A DNA stretch of 64,000 nucleotides from Artemisia argyi (taxonomy: Eukaryota; Streptophyta; Magnoliopsida; Asterales; Asteraceae): positions 172,403,090 to 172,467,089 of the forward strand of contig CM060687.1 of NCBI GenBank assembly GCA_030686995.1, read 5' to 3'. Below are positions 41,001 to 50,608 of this stretch, one piece after another (position 1 is the first letter of the stretch; every line of letters begins with the position of its first letter). Made by a program: the position numbers and the translations under genes. Under the pieces are notes generated by a model. The model searched no databases. It was not told the DNA's origin and was given only the letters and a program-made list of their open reading frames with translations.

Positions 41001-41145
41001 AATGTTTCTCAGAATATCAAAATGACCTCGAAAATGATGAATAGTAAAACGATGAATAGTGTTTTGATGAATAGTGATTTATGAATAGTGTTTTTCCAAA
41101 GTTCCCGAAATGACTTGAAATGACCTGAAATGATGAGTTGTGACA
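38069..41145 (-). repeat. RT2 3' LTR
   Basis: On the minus strand TGTCACAACTCATC to GGGGGTGTTACA. ACTATTCA words cluster at its U3 start (about 40935-41090). The predicted introns are at 38971-40009 and 38344-38906. Confidence 0.93.
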
Positions 41146-41163
41146 GTCTTCCCCTCTAAAAAG
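41146..41163 (-). other. RT2 polypurine tract
   Basis: Minus strand reads TTTTTAGAGGGGAAGAC directly before the TGTCACAA start of the 3' LTR, almost identical to RT1. Confidence 0.8.
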
Positions 41164-41679
41164 AACTTCGTCCCGAAGTTCAATTAATGTTAATCAGTTA
41201 AATGTGTGTTTAATAAAATGTGTCAAAGCTTATGTATGTGGGTTTCCATCCAACTAGGTATGTTCTCGTGGTCAGACTTGATGAGGCAAACCTTCCCAAT
41301 CCCGAGCATAATCCTCAAAAGACCTCCTTTAGGTTAATCCTTTAGGTAACCGATTTTCACTTAAGCCCACAACCCAATCAAACAAGAACAGTCATGAGAT
41401 TAAGCTAAATCGGTTTGAGTGATGACTTTAACTTTTAGCTTGATTTTCGCAACCCAATCAAACAAGAACAGTCACTAGAACCAAGCTAAAAATCAAGGTC
41501 TGGATTCAACATCCTAAAAAAAAATCTTTTGAAAGATTGGCTCGACTTTGGAATTGCTTACACTAATCAAATTTCTAATGTTGGTATGACTAAGGTTAAT
41601 GCTGCTAAGTCTCAGATTAGTCAATGTTGTGTATAGGTTCTGTATTAAGACTTAAGTGCTACTAAAATACGATAGTTGT

Positions 41680-42789
41680 TCAAGAGAATGTACCCGATGT
41701 GCTACCGCGGACATGTTGGGTGATAGGATTTCCTAGGAAGTAAGCTCTGCCAAGTGCGGGTGGAATCTCATTGACCTCATCTCGTGGCCCTTCAATTGCT
41801 GCTGCTAAGTTTGGACGATTGCCTCCTTGGTTAAAATTCCTTTTCAACTTAGGACAGTTGTTCCGAAAGTGATCCGGGCTGTTACACTCATAGCATGTCC
41901 TTTGGTTGTTCGTCATATTGCCCACATTTACTGGTTCTCTACACTGGTTTGTAAAATGACTAGACTGTCTGAAAATTGCACACACACGGCAGGGCGCAAT
42001 CTTTTGATGATGAAAGTTACATTTCGTACATTTAGGATGCGGGCCTAAATACTCTTTCTGACCAGGATTAGTTGCCGCAAAGGTCCTTGCCCTTTTGTTG
42101 TCAGCTATTGTGCCCATTTGCTTGTTTGACTCGCTTGTTCCCTTCCTTTTATCACTGTTCCTCAAGCTTCCATTTCTAACCATTTCATCTGTCAGAGTCC
42201 CTGCTCTCAATATTGCACTCTGAATTGTAGAAGGCTCAGTTGTTTTCACAGTCCCACGAATTTCTGGGACAAGACCATATATGTACCTCTCGATCCTCTT
42301 GGACTCAGGGGTAACTAGGTGTGGAACTAGTCTGGCTAATTCATGGAATCGATCTGTGTAGGCTGCATGTCCAGCCCCTATCATAGAGTGATGATAGAGT
42401 TCATCCTCCAGCTTCTGCATCTCGTTATCCGGGCAGTATTCCTCCTTCAGTAATGCCTTAAAATCATCCCATGTCATACCTACAGCTGCCGCTCTACCCC
42501 TAGCTTGAATCTGCGTATTCCACCATGTCAATGCCTTTCCTGATAGTAAGCACATGGAATACTTCCCCATTTGATGTGCTGCACAGTTACTAATGTCGAT
42601 CACCGACTCCATCTTTTCAACCCATCGAGTATACACCAACGCGCCTCCTACACCATCGAAATCTATTGGCTTACATGACGTAAATTCCTTATACGTGCAT
42701 CCGGTCCTAATGTTGTTGTTGCCATTACCATTCTGGCCTATACCATTGGTGTTGTTAATTCCGCTTTCGTGGTTTGCCAAGTTATTCAT
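41680..42789 (-). CDS. RT2 gag polyprotein, intact 369 residues
   Basis: Retrotransposon capsid/nucleocapsid protein that would package element RNA in cytoplasmic particles. The Asn/Gly-rich N-terminus is followed by a capsid-like core (CTYKEFTSCKPIDFDG, ALTWWNTQI, YTDRFHELARLVPHLVTPE) typical of the Tekay-type gag common in Asteraceae. A basic linker leads to two zinc-knuckle positions: the second, CYECNSPDHFRNNC, has the CX2CX4HX4C spacing; the first, CAIFRQSSHFTNQC, has Phe in place of its second Cys. The frame ends ...GSTSGTFS, where related gag proteins run into protease, so pol has been removed. Homologous sequence (FEAIIARQLENFLPTIVTQV) continues upstream in frame to 42966 without an ATG, so the ancestral start is lost or lies in another exon. 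ATG 42787-42789 is the first available start. Confidence 0.88.
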   Translation of the reverse strand: MNNLANHESGINNTNGIGQNGNGNNNIRTGCTYKEFTSCKPIDFDGVGGALVYTRWVEKMESVIDISNCAAHQMGKYSMCLLSGKALTWWNTQIQARGRAAAVGMTWDDFKALLKEEYCPDNEMQKLEDELYHHSMIGAGHAAYTDRFHELARLVPHLVTPESKRIERYIYGLVPEIRGTVKTTEPSTIQSAILRAGTLTDEMVRNGSLRNSDKRKGTSESNKQMGTIADNKRARTFAATNPGQKEYLGPHPKCTKCNFHHQKIAPCRVCAIFRQSSHFTNQCREPVNVGNMTNNQRTCYECNSPDHFRNNCPKLKRNFNQGGNRPNLAAAIEGPRDEVNEIPPALGRAYFLGNPITQHVRGSTSGTFS

Positions 42790-43445
42790 ATGATCGCCAA
42801 CTTGAGTGACAATAGTGGGGAGAAAGTTTTCAAGTTGTCGAGCGATGATGGCTTCAAAATCAGTATTTCCACCGTCGTTGTTATCATTGTTTTCAATGCC
42901 GTGACCACCTCCTCTACCTCCACGTCCACCAGTTCTTCCACCATCGTTACTTGGGTTTAGTGAACGTCAGTGATGAGGGAAAACCGTTGATTAACCAAAG
43001 TCTATACTTAACATCCTCATATATAATACCGTGCTACCAGTTGTTTCCTAAGTTGTGCCAACACCGATCTACATCTGCATAGTCATATGTCCACGTGTGT
43101 CGTGAAGCACTTATAATTATGTTGGCCACCACAATTATAAATGTTTCCTTTCACAAGTGTACATATCACCAGGCACACATATCTCAGTGGTAGACGTTGC
43201 TTAAATGGGCATCTAGGGAATGTCACGCTTAGTAAAAAGGAACAAAGGATTCTCCCTTAAGTGTTAAAGTCACCGGGAAGTCTAGTTTCTAACGGTTTCT
43301 ACAAAGTATCTAATAGCGTGGGTCCAAAAATAAATAAATTACCAGCAAGCGTAAGTGTATGTAAAGTGCAAGGCGATAGGGAGGAGAGTCTACATGTATG
43401 TAGTTATAGTCTAGACTCTAAAACAACCTAGTTCTCTATAACCAA
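42790..43445 (-). other. RT2 untranslated leader between primer site and gag
   Basis: Non-coding apart from the 59-codon in-frame extension of gag (42790-42966), which is Gly/Arg-rich (GGRTGGRGGRGGG). An in-frame TGA at 42967-42969 closes it. No other frame is convincing. Confidence 0.5.
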
Positions 43446-43458
43446 GGCTCTGGTACCA
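43446..43458 (-). other. RT2 primer binding site
   Basis: Minus strand TGGTACCAGAGCC, three bases after the 5' LTR, close to the initiator-Met-type site TGGTATCAGAGC. RT3 has the related TGGTACCAGAACC. Confidence 0.75.
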
Positions 43459-43736
43459 ATCTGTAACACCCCCAAAATACCGCAGCGGAAGACTGTGTCA
43501 TTGGGATGCTACTTCAGGGCACAAAGTACAAGATATAGAAAACGAACTCTAAATGAGACGTTTTTGAAAAGTTACCATTCGAATTGATAAAAGTCATAGT
43601 TTACAAAACAAAGATCCCAAAGTAGAATAATACATAAGTTTTTAAAGTATGTCGAATGGTAAACGATAAAAATGAAAGTCTCCAAAAGCATGCCCTAAGA
43701 CTCTCAGCTCCACACACCTGCTATCGCCTTTCTAAC

Positions 43737-44299
43737 CTGAGATAAACATGCTTAAAAGTGTCAACACAAAGGTTGGTGAGTTCATAGAGTTTGTCTTAAT
43801 GCAGTTGAAAAAGCTTATAAAGAATGTTCACACAGCAAAGGCATCGTAAATCCACTCAGTTGCAAGTCCCGTCATAAGAGACTTGTAACCTGTGTGTTCA
43901 CAACCCACTGCTACAATGTATAGTATGAGTAAGATATGTATAAGTTCATAACAACAGTTTAGCAATTAGTAGTGAGTCTACACTTCATCTCCGAAGACCT
44001 CACCTAAGTATGTATACTTCCATGGTTGTGCCCAGAACCTTAATCCGGGGCCATAAGAAGTATGTATGTTTCCATGGTAGTGCCCAGAACTAAATCTGGG
44101 GCCATTGGAAGTATGTATGTATGTATCCATCACAGTTTAGTATAACACAGTTAAGTATAACACAATCGCGTATGTATGACATCAAGTGTAATGTAATCAA
44201 GTATAAATGTTATGTGAATCTGTACAAGTAAGCAAGTAGTAGCATGTATCTCCCCCAAAGAGTTGATAAAACAATTAAAAAGTAGGGGCTATGACTCAC
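43737..44299 (-). other. Predicted leader intron 2 in RT2 5' LTR
   Basis: Follows a 64-nt mini-exon (44300-44363). Donor TTCGAG/GTGAGT, acceptor TTTATCTCAG/GTTAGA with TGTTGAC upstream; 563 nt. Exon 3 would run through the LTR end to the primer site. Confidence 0.52.
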
Positions 44300-44363
44300 C
44301 TCGAAGTAATAGTACAATGCAATGGAAAGTTAAGGACAACAATGCACGGTTATCTGCCGCAAC

Positions 44364-45402
44364 CTAAAATGAATGATGAATGATCTCATTTAGATCACCA
44401 AATGATGTTATGAATGTCCATGCTCATGTTTCTATACCACTCTAGTCTTTGGAAAAACACTTGTGTTATCAAAAATATATAATCCAAGAATTTGGAAAAA
44501 TATTGCTATTAGAAAATATAATAAGCTAGTTGTAATATATATATACTCATATATATATATCGTATGTTTCTATGTTAGCGTTGGAATCCTCGGGTTGTAA
44601 TCTTTGTAATATCGCCTTGAAATGATGAAAACATACTTGTAATAACTAATACTACATTAGTTATAAAGCTCGGTACTTGATATTACTTCTAGCTCAAAAA
44701 TGTACTTCGTAGTTTTTGCGCCAAATTTAATAAAAGCTGTCAAATATAAAGTGGTTTTAGCCGATATTCAAACGTGTATATCTTTGTCGTTACTTGTCCG
44801 TTTTACTTGTTCTTTATGTCCACGGTTTCGTCTTAGTATATAGTAATATATTTTGGAAAGCTCGGCTCCTCCGGGTTACGTCTAAAGTCTCTTTTTGTCC
44901 AATGAAAAACGTCCAACAGCATACATTTTCAGAAAAATACTTTTCGTCTACAATCTTGCAAAAATCATAACTCCTTCGTTATAGACTCTTTTTAATCCGT
45001 TCTTTCGCCTACGGATTCGTTTTTGAAAGTATTTTCTAAAAATTTTGCCAAAGTTTCCTTGGTGTTTACTGATTTTCCAGAAAATAACAAAATGGGACAG
45101 CATGTCTAAAATAGGTTCCAAATCAAGTTTTCAAGGTTTATAACTAATTTCTAACATCACCAAACCTCTTGTAATCACCACATAGCTAATCTAATCCTAC
45201 CATACACCTTCTTAGGGTGCCATGGACTCCTAACCAAGTTATTATAGCAAGGGGATTCATAAATAAAAAGTTAGGGTTTGTATGTTCCATTTTTGACAAA
45301 ATAAATGGTGGTATAGCTAGTTGTACATGGTTTTTAGCATGGAAAACATGTAATACATGTAAAAATAAGATGATCCATGAAAAAATAAAGTTGATAACTT
45401 AC
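44364..45402 (-). other. Predicted leader intron 1 in RT2 5' LTR
   Basis: Minus strand donor TTATCAA/GTAAGT, acceptor CATTCATTTTAG/GTTGCGGC; 1039 nt. The acceptor and the first bases of the mini-exon match RT1. The intron interior shares a block with RT1 intron 1 (ACGAAGGAGTTATGATTTTT). Confidence 0.5.
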
Positions 45403-46671
45403 TTGATAAAATGAGATGATTATTGGATGATTATGCTTGATGTTCTTGTGTTTTTGTTGCTTGATTCTTGATTAGGCTTGTAAAATGAACAAGTTTAGTG
45501 TTTTACTTTATGAAAAATGATCACTTGATCATGGAGATCAATTATGGGTCGTGGTTATGGAGAGGAAATGGAAGAGAAAGATGAAAATTGTTCTTAGTTA
45601 AAAAGTGAGATTATGATTTTGTGTTTTTGGTAAAGTATGGTTTATAAGGTTTATTAGTAAAATATAGTTAAGTTAATGCTAGGGGTTAAAAGGGTGTCTC
45701 ATGGGCCGGTTTTCAAAGGGTAGGAGGGGGGGTAGGGTGCTTGTGATTTAATTAGAAAACCTAGTGTATCGTTAAGTGTTATTACGTGTTATTCGTTAAA
45801 ATCGGGTACCGGGTTTAATAGCAATAAACGTTCACAAAGTTAACCGGGATGAAAATAATGTTATAATAATGTTAAAAACATATTAAAAGTATGTGGGGTA
45901 CATTTACTGAGTGATCGGGTGATTATTGTTTAGTTTTCACGAAAACCGTCGTTATATTCATACGCGTACGTTATAAATAAAATAAATTTCCAAAATACTG
46001 GGTAACTGAATGTTATAACTTTTATGATGTTAAAATGGATATAAAAATATGTCGGGACCATTGTGGGAATATTTAGATATATTCGTCGTGTATAAACCGG
46101 GTGTTAACGTTTATTATAAATACTTATACGTAAAAACGTTAAATGTACTGAATATTGTAATTTGAAAATCCTGAGAGTGGTATAACATGAAAATGCTGTT
46201 ATGATGATATGCAGACTATCTCCAGTCCGTATGCAGTGTTCTCAACACTAATGAAATGAATTCGCACCTAAACCAATCCGGTTACGCGAATTTGAATACC
46301 CGTAAACTAAATTTACGATGAAATGAGTAATGCAAGTGAATAGTGAAAACTTTTCCGTAAATGAATAGTGTTTAGTGAATAGTAAATTTCCCAAATGTTT
46401 CTCAGAATATCAAAATGACCTCGAAAATGATGAATAGTAAAACGATGAATAGTGTTTTGATGAATAGTGATTTATGAATAGTGTTTTTCCAAAGTTCCCG
46501 AAATGACTTGAAATGACCTGAAATGATGAGTTGTGACACATATTCTAGTCTTGGTAGTAGTACAAGGGTTCTAGGAGGCTTAGAGATTGTGTACACAAGG
46601 TCTAGGTGCTTGTCTAGCTAGGTTTTGGTCTAGGAAACCCTAATACCCCTCGTTAACCTCCCCCATCCTAG

Positions 46672-47784
46672 GTAAGTCTTTCACCTTAGTCATTTTAGTT
46701 TTAGAACAACCCTAGAATAGATTTACAATGCCTTAGAACCTATAGAACCCCTTGCGTAAGCCTTGCATGCTAGAACTAGTTAGTTTTTATTTTAAAACCC
46801 TAAATTTAGAAAAATACATGCTTATATGCTTAAATGCCTTATTATGTGCTATAATCTAAATTAGATAGCTTAGATTAGTATATATTAGTTAGTTATAAGC
46901 TTAGAAACTAGATTGCCATGCTAAATTATGAATTACATGCATTTAGGACTAGTTTTGCAATAGTTTACATGCATAGGGGTATATATCATAAAATCCTGAA
47001 ACTATAAAGTCTAGGGACTGTTTTTGATACTTCTTAGAAGTTATTAGTTTAAGGACCCTTTTTGCAAGATTTTAAAAACTTAGGATAATAAGTAAAATAA
47101 GTTATAAAACTAAAAGGACTAGTTTTGCAAATATAGTTAAGTTAAGGGTAAAAAGGGTAAATATAGATAGTATAGTATAGGGACTATATCTGCCATTACT
47201 TGAAAATATATGAGTATAGGGTCTAATTAGGTAAAAGATTAAATGCTATATGCTTAATTGTTATAAGTTTATAAGTTTAGGGTAGAAAACGTAAATATAT
47301 AAACTATAAGGGTATAAAGTAAAAATATCATATAAGTATAAAACCTAAATAAAGTTAGAAGCATAACACAATACTAGGGAGCTTCATGCGAGGAGTACTA
47401 TGTGGATATTTCGTTTTGACGAGTTTGTTGGGTTTACGAATTAAAGTGCCCTGACTCCTCGAACGATTATTGCATATACTTCTGAGATATGATGGCCTGA
47501 ACGGTGATATGATTATAACTAAACCCTAATAACAACATAACTCAATAATAGGGAGCTTTGTGTGAGGAGTATTAACTTCTGAATTATGATGGCCCGAACG
47601 GTATTATGTTGATAACATAATACAATAGTAGGGAGCTTCATATGAGGAGTCATTTACTTCTGATTTACAATGGCCTGAACGGTGTTATGTTATATCTGAA
47701 AACATTAATCTAAAAACAATAACTTGAGAAGCATAAACATGATAAATAAAGCTTGACATACATCCAAAGCCGACAACACACTAG
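46672..47784 (+). other. Predicted leader intron 1 in the solo LTR
   Basis: Donor CATCCTAG/GTAAGT. The acceptor is less certain (ACACACTAG/GATACG, 47783-47784), giving 1113 nt and a 67-nt mini-exon (47785-47851). The net distance from its TATA box to the donor, leaving out RT2, is about 195 bases. Confidence 0.4.
47370..47700 (+). repeat. Triplicated GGGAGC / GAGGAGT / GGCC-GAACGGT block in the solo LTR
   Basis: Three successive copies of a pattern: AATA(N)TAGGGAGCTT, then TGAGGAGT or CGAGGAGT, then ACTTCTGA, then ATGGCC(C/T)GAACGGT. Starts are at about 47372, 47545 and 47622. RT3 carries one copy in its 5' LTR at 55433-55560. The copies lie near the 3' end of predicted intron 1. Confidence 0.7.
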
Positions 47785-47851
47785 GATACGTGAGTAAGGT
47801 GGTCTAGTTTCCGAGTCACTATTTGCATAACTTAGATTACTCTAAGCCCAA

Positions 47852-48465
47852 GTGAGTTTCTTAGCCTCACATCTTTTTAAATACCGTGTGAGTTTTCGTA
47901 GCCTCACATCTTTTTAAACTTTCACTTTAAATGCTTTACAAACCCTGTGAGGGGGATACGTGCTAAATGTTTTACTTAAAACCAAATACAAGTCTTTTTC
48001 ATTCGTTGTTGCACGAGTAAACTAACAGCCACCACTAAATAAACAAAATTCATGAATCTAATCGTTTGGGAGGTTTTACCCAATCGAACACGAATATAGT
48101 TGATAGATCTATTAAAGTTTGACAACTCCCGTTGGTATTAACACCCCACTAGGTGGTACCAATAAGTACTATATTTGAATCCACTCAAGGTATAACTTTG
48201 GCAAGTTATCCTTCTGTCCCCTCATGTTGTGTCTGCAGCCCACATGACCCGGATCATTAAGGTGTGATTCATGTGCTTAGTGCAACAAACCCCTGTCTGT
48301 AGTATTGTACTGATCATGCAATACTGGCAGGAATAACTTTCTTTTACTCTACATGGGTGTAAAACAACGTAGCCCATGCATTACTTGTATTCACAACTAC
48401 TTTTCAACCAAAACCTATGACTCTCACTCAACACCTAGTGTTGACTTTTTAAGCATGTATCTTAG
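47852..48465 (+). other. Predicted leader intron 2 in the solo LTR
   Basis: Donor GCCCAA/GTGAGT and acceptor AGCATGTATCTTAG/GTATAT preceded by TGTTGAC, 614 nt. A second copy of the donor-side block (GTGAGTTTTCGTAGCCTCAC) lies about 35 bases downstream. Confidence 0.47.
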
Positions 48466-48730
48466 GTATATAGCCGTTACGGAGCTTTGGCAGGAGGTGG
48501 CACTGAACTCGGAGGACTTTCAAACCGGTTATCATTCAAACATAACTTTTCACACTTAGATTCACGGGACCTCATCTTAATAAAACTCTGATATTTTAAT
48601 AAATGATAACTTACTTAATAAAAACGTCTATTTTCGAGTCATTTTCTATTACTGTATCTGTGATTCTCTAAGTAATACCCCAAACACTTTATCCGCTGCA
48701 ATCAGTGAAAAATGGGGGTGTTACAGAGTC

Positions 48731-48764
48731 TAGTAGCACAATAAGAACAATAAGCAAGAGAATG
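48731..48764. other. 34-bp gap between solo LTR and next element
   Basis: Remaining host or older repeat sequence. Its last five bases, GAATG, would be the left target duplication of the next element, whose right end is outside the window. Confidence 0.5.
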
Positions 48765-50585
48765 TGATAACACTCAAATTGTACATGTTTTTGTGAGCGT
48801 TATTGTAGATTTTATGGTCACTTTTATGAACTTATGGTACTTAATTGAGCATAATTCGTATTTTAGGTTCATGGAAGGAAAATGATGAAAAAGACGAAGA
48901 AATGATCAATAAAGGAAGATTTATGCATGTACGAAGAATTCCCGACTCATTCAAGTCTCTTGGAGTATATTCGAGAAGATAAAAGTCATGAAGTTGTCAC
49001 TCCAAAGACTCAAGAATAAAGCACAAGAAGGAAAACGAGAAGTTAAATGAAGAAAAGAAGCTAAAACGAAGAATTATTGGAAGACTCGTTGTTCCTGACA
49101 CACCTTCACCATTTTAGCCATAAGTTGAGCATACGAACTCGGATTTAGTTGATTCAAGCGGCCACGGAAAGCTAAGAGAACGATCTACAACTTTATTTTT
49201 TATAACTTTTTCCCAACCGATTGGTAGGAGACCGTAACTGATCAGTTAGATCAAAATGTCTCATCCAACCGATTGGTTGGATGAAATACCGAACGGTTGG
49301 ATGAAGCTAACCTCCCCAAGTCATTTTTAATGCTCAATTAAGGTGCCATTATGCCCCAAGTCTGATCATATGTCCCTAATAACTCCATTTACTGATACTT
49401 TATGACACTTAGTGCCCAAGTTTCATGCTTGGAGGCTAAGGGTGGTTTCTACCTATTAATAAGACCCTTTAGGCTTGGTTTCAAGTGTGCAATTCTTTCC
49501 TCCACCCTTAAGGACGAATTGTCACCACTATTATCTCACCCAAAAGGCTACAACCCTCTGCCATTTCCAGAAGTAGTGCTCAAGTGCTCAAGAAAGTGTT
49601 CGGGTATGATTTTCCGGCTTGGTTAGAAGCTTGTAGTTGATTGAAGGCTTGAAGGTTGCTACAAAATTTTCACCTTTGCCTTTTGTAATTCATACTTTGG
49701 GTAAACCTTGTTACTTTTATATTTCATGATATTTATGATTACTATGATTGTTGAGACTTGTGTTTGGTTGAATACAATATGGTTTTGTTTTGATTACTTG
49801 TTTGGATATTATGAAAACTTGTGATAAAAGGATGTTTGGATACATTTAGTGTTTGTTTGATTTATGATGAAAGACATCATATTTGGTTAAATTGGAACTT
49901 GTCTTGTTTATTATTTTGATTAATCATTGTTGAGTCTATAGTCGAAAGGATTCTCAAAAGTGGTTGATTTCAATTCATTAGTCGACGAATGGTTGTGGTC
50001 TTGTACTTTGTGATGATTGCACAAGGAACTTAATAAACATAACAAGTAAAGGTTTAATTTGGATTAAAGGTCGAAAGGCATCTTTTGAATATGTGTCATC
50101 ATCATCTCTTCAAGTAAATGGAACTTAACAAATTAATGACATCAAAGTTATTGGTCGAAAGAACTCTTTGTTTGTTGTTGTTTAGGTATAAGGCTCATGA
50201 CATAACCATTTGATTGAGGCTTATGCACATTTGATTTATAAAACACTAAATTATTATTGGTTCTAGAGGTCGTAAGGATTACCTTTGATAATATGTTTTC
50301 CAAACTAGGCATCCTAATATCCATGTAATCATTTGTCTAAACATGTGTATTCTTTGTGTGCTTGTTCTAATATTGCTTTTCTTGTGGTTTGATCCATGAC
50401 AATCATAACCACCAACTTGTTACTTGCTTAAACAAACAAACAACACTTGAGTGCAACCAAGTCTCTTAGGACGACCTTGACTTACCACTACTATACTACA
50501 ATTGACTAGGGTATACTTGCCCGAATGTGTTCCTAGTTAACCGGTAATTCTTGTTTATAAATTTAAAGCTTGTTGGAGCGCATCA
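48765..50585 (+). repeat. 5' LTR of plus-strand Athila-like element
   Basis: 1821 bp. Contains CCAACCGATTGGTTGG-type words at about 49208-49310. Confidence 0.85.
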
Positions 50586-50588
50586 AGT

Positions 50589-50608
50589 TTTTGGGGCCGC
50601 TGCCGGGG
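50589..50608 (+). other. Primer binding site of plus-strand Athila-like element
   Basis: TTTGGGGCCGCTGCCGGGGA just after the LTR end, one substitution from the TTTGGCGCCGCTGCCGGGGA form usual for Athila-type elements. Confidence 0.68.

Larger units (their letters stand above)
38069..46538 (-). mobile_element. RT2: young gag-only LTR retrotransposon (TR-GAG type), minus strand
   Basis: Two LTRs of exactly 3077 bp (38069-41145 and 43462-46538), inner region 41146-43461, target duplication CATAT on both sides (38064-38068, 46539-46543). By eye the LTRs differ at about four positions, all transitions, so insertion was very recent. The inner region encodes a gag and nothing else; its frame ends right where protease should begin. 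Such gag-only elements are known in plants as TR-GAGs and need pol products from relatives. Inserted antisense into the solo LTR between its TATA box and first predicted splice donor. Confidence 0.92.
43462..46538 (-). repeat. RT2 5' LTR
   Basis: Same length as the 3' LTR. A TATAAA lies at 45641-45646 (minus strand), 244 bases before the first predicted splice donor. A tandem repeat of about 50 bp around CCAGAAC...GGGGCCAT (about 44005-44120) lies in predicted intron 2. Confidence 0.93.
27820..48725 (+). mobile_element. Solo LTR (about 3.3 kb net) interrupted by two nested elements
   Basis: Outer ends TATAACAACCCAC (probably TGTAACA with one change) and GGGGGTGTTACA, flanked by the 5-bp duplication GAGTC (27815-27819 and 48726-48730). 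Its own sequence is 27820-28384, 37478-38068 and 46544-48725, about 3.3 kb, the size of the related RT3 LTR, with no primer site or internal region. It is therefore a single LTR left after LTR-LTR recombination. It has a TATA box, predicted leader introns and a triplicated motif. Two minus-strand elements with their own target duplications sit inside. Confidence 0.82.

Noticed and set aside
38069..46538. Segmental duplication or assembly artefact at 38.1-41.1 and 43.5-46.5 kb
   Set aside because: Exact 3077-bp copies are explained by young LTRs, supported by the CATAT target duplication, primer site and gag between them.
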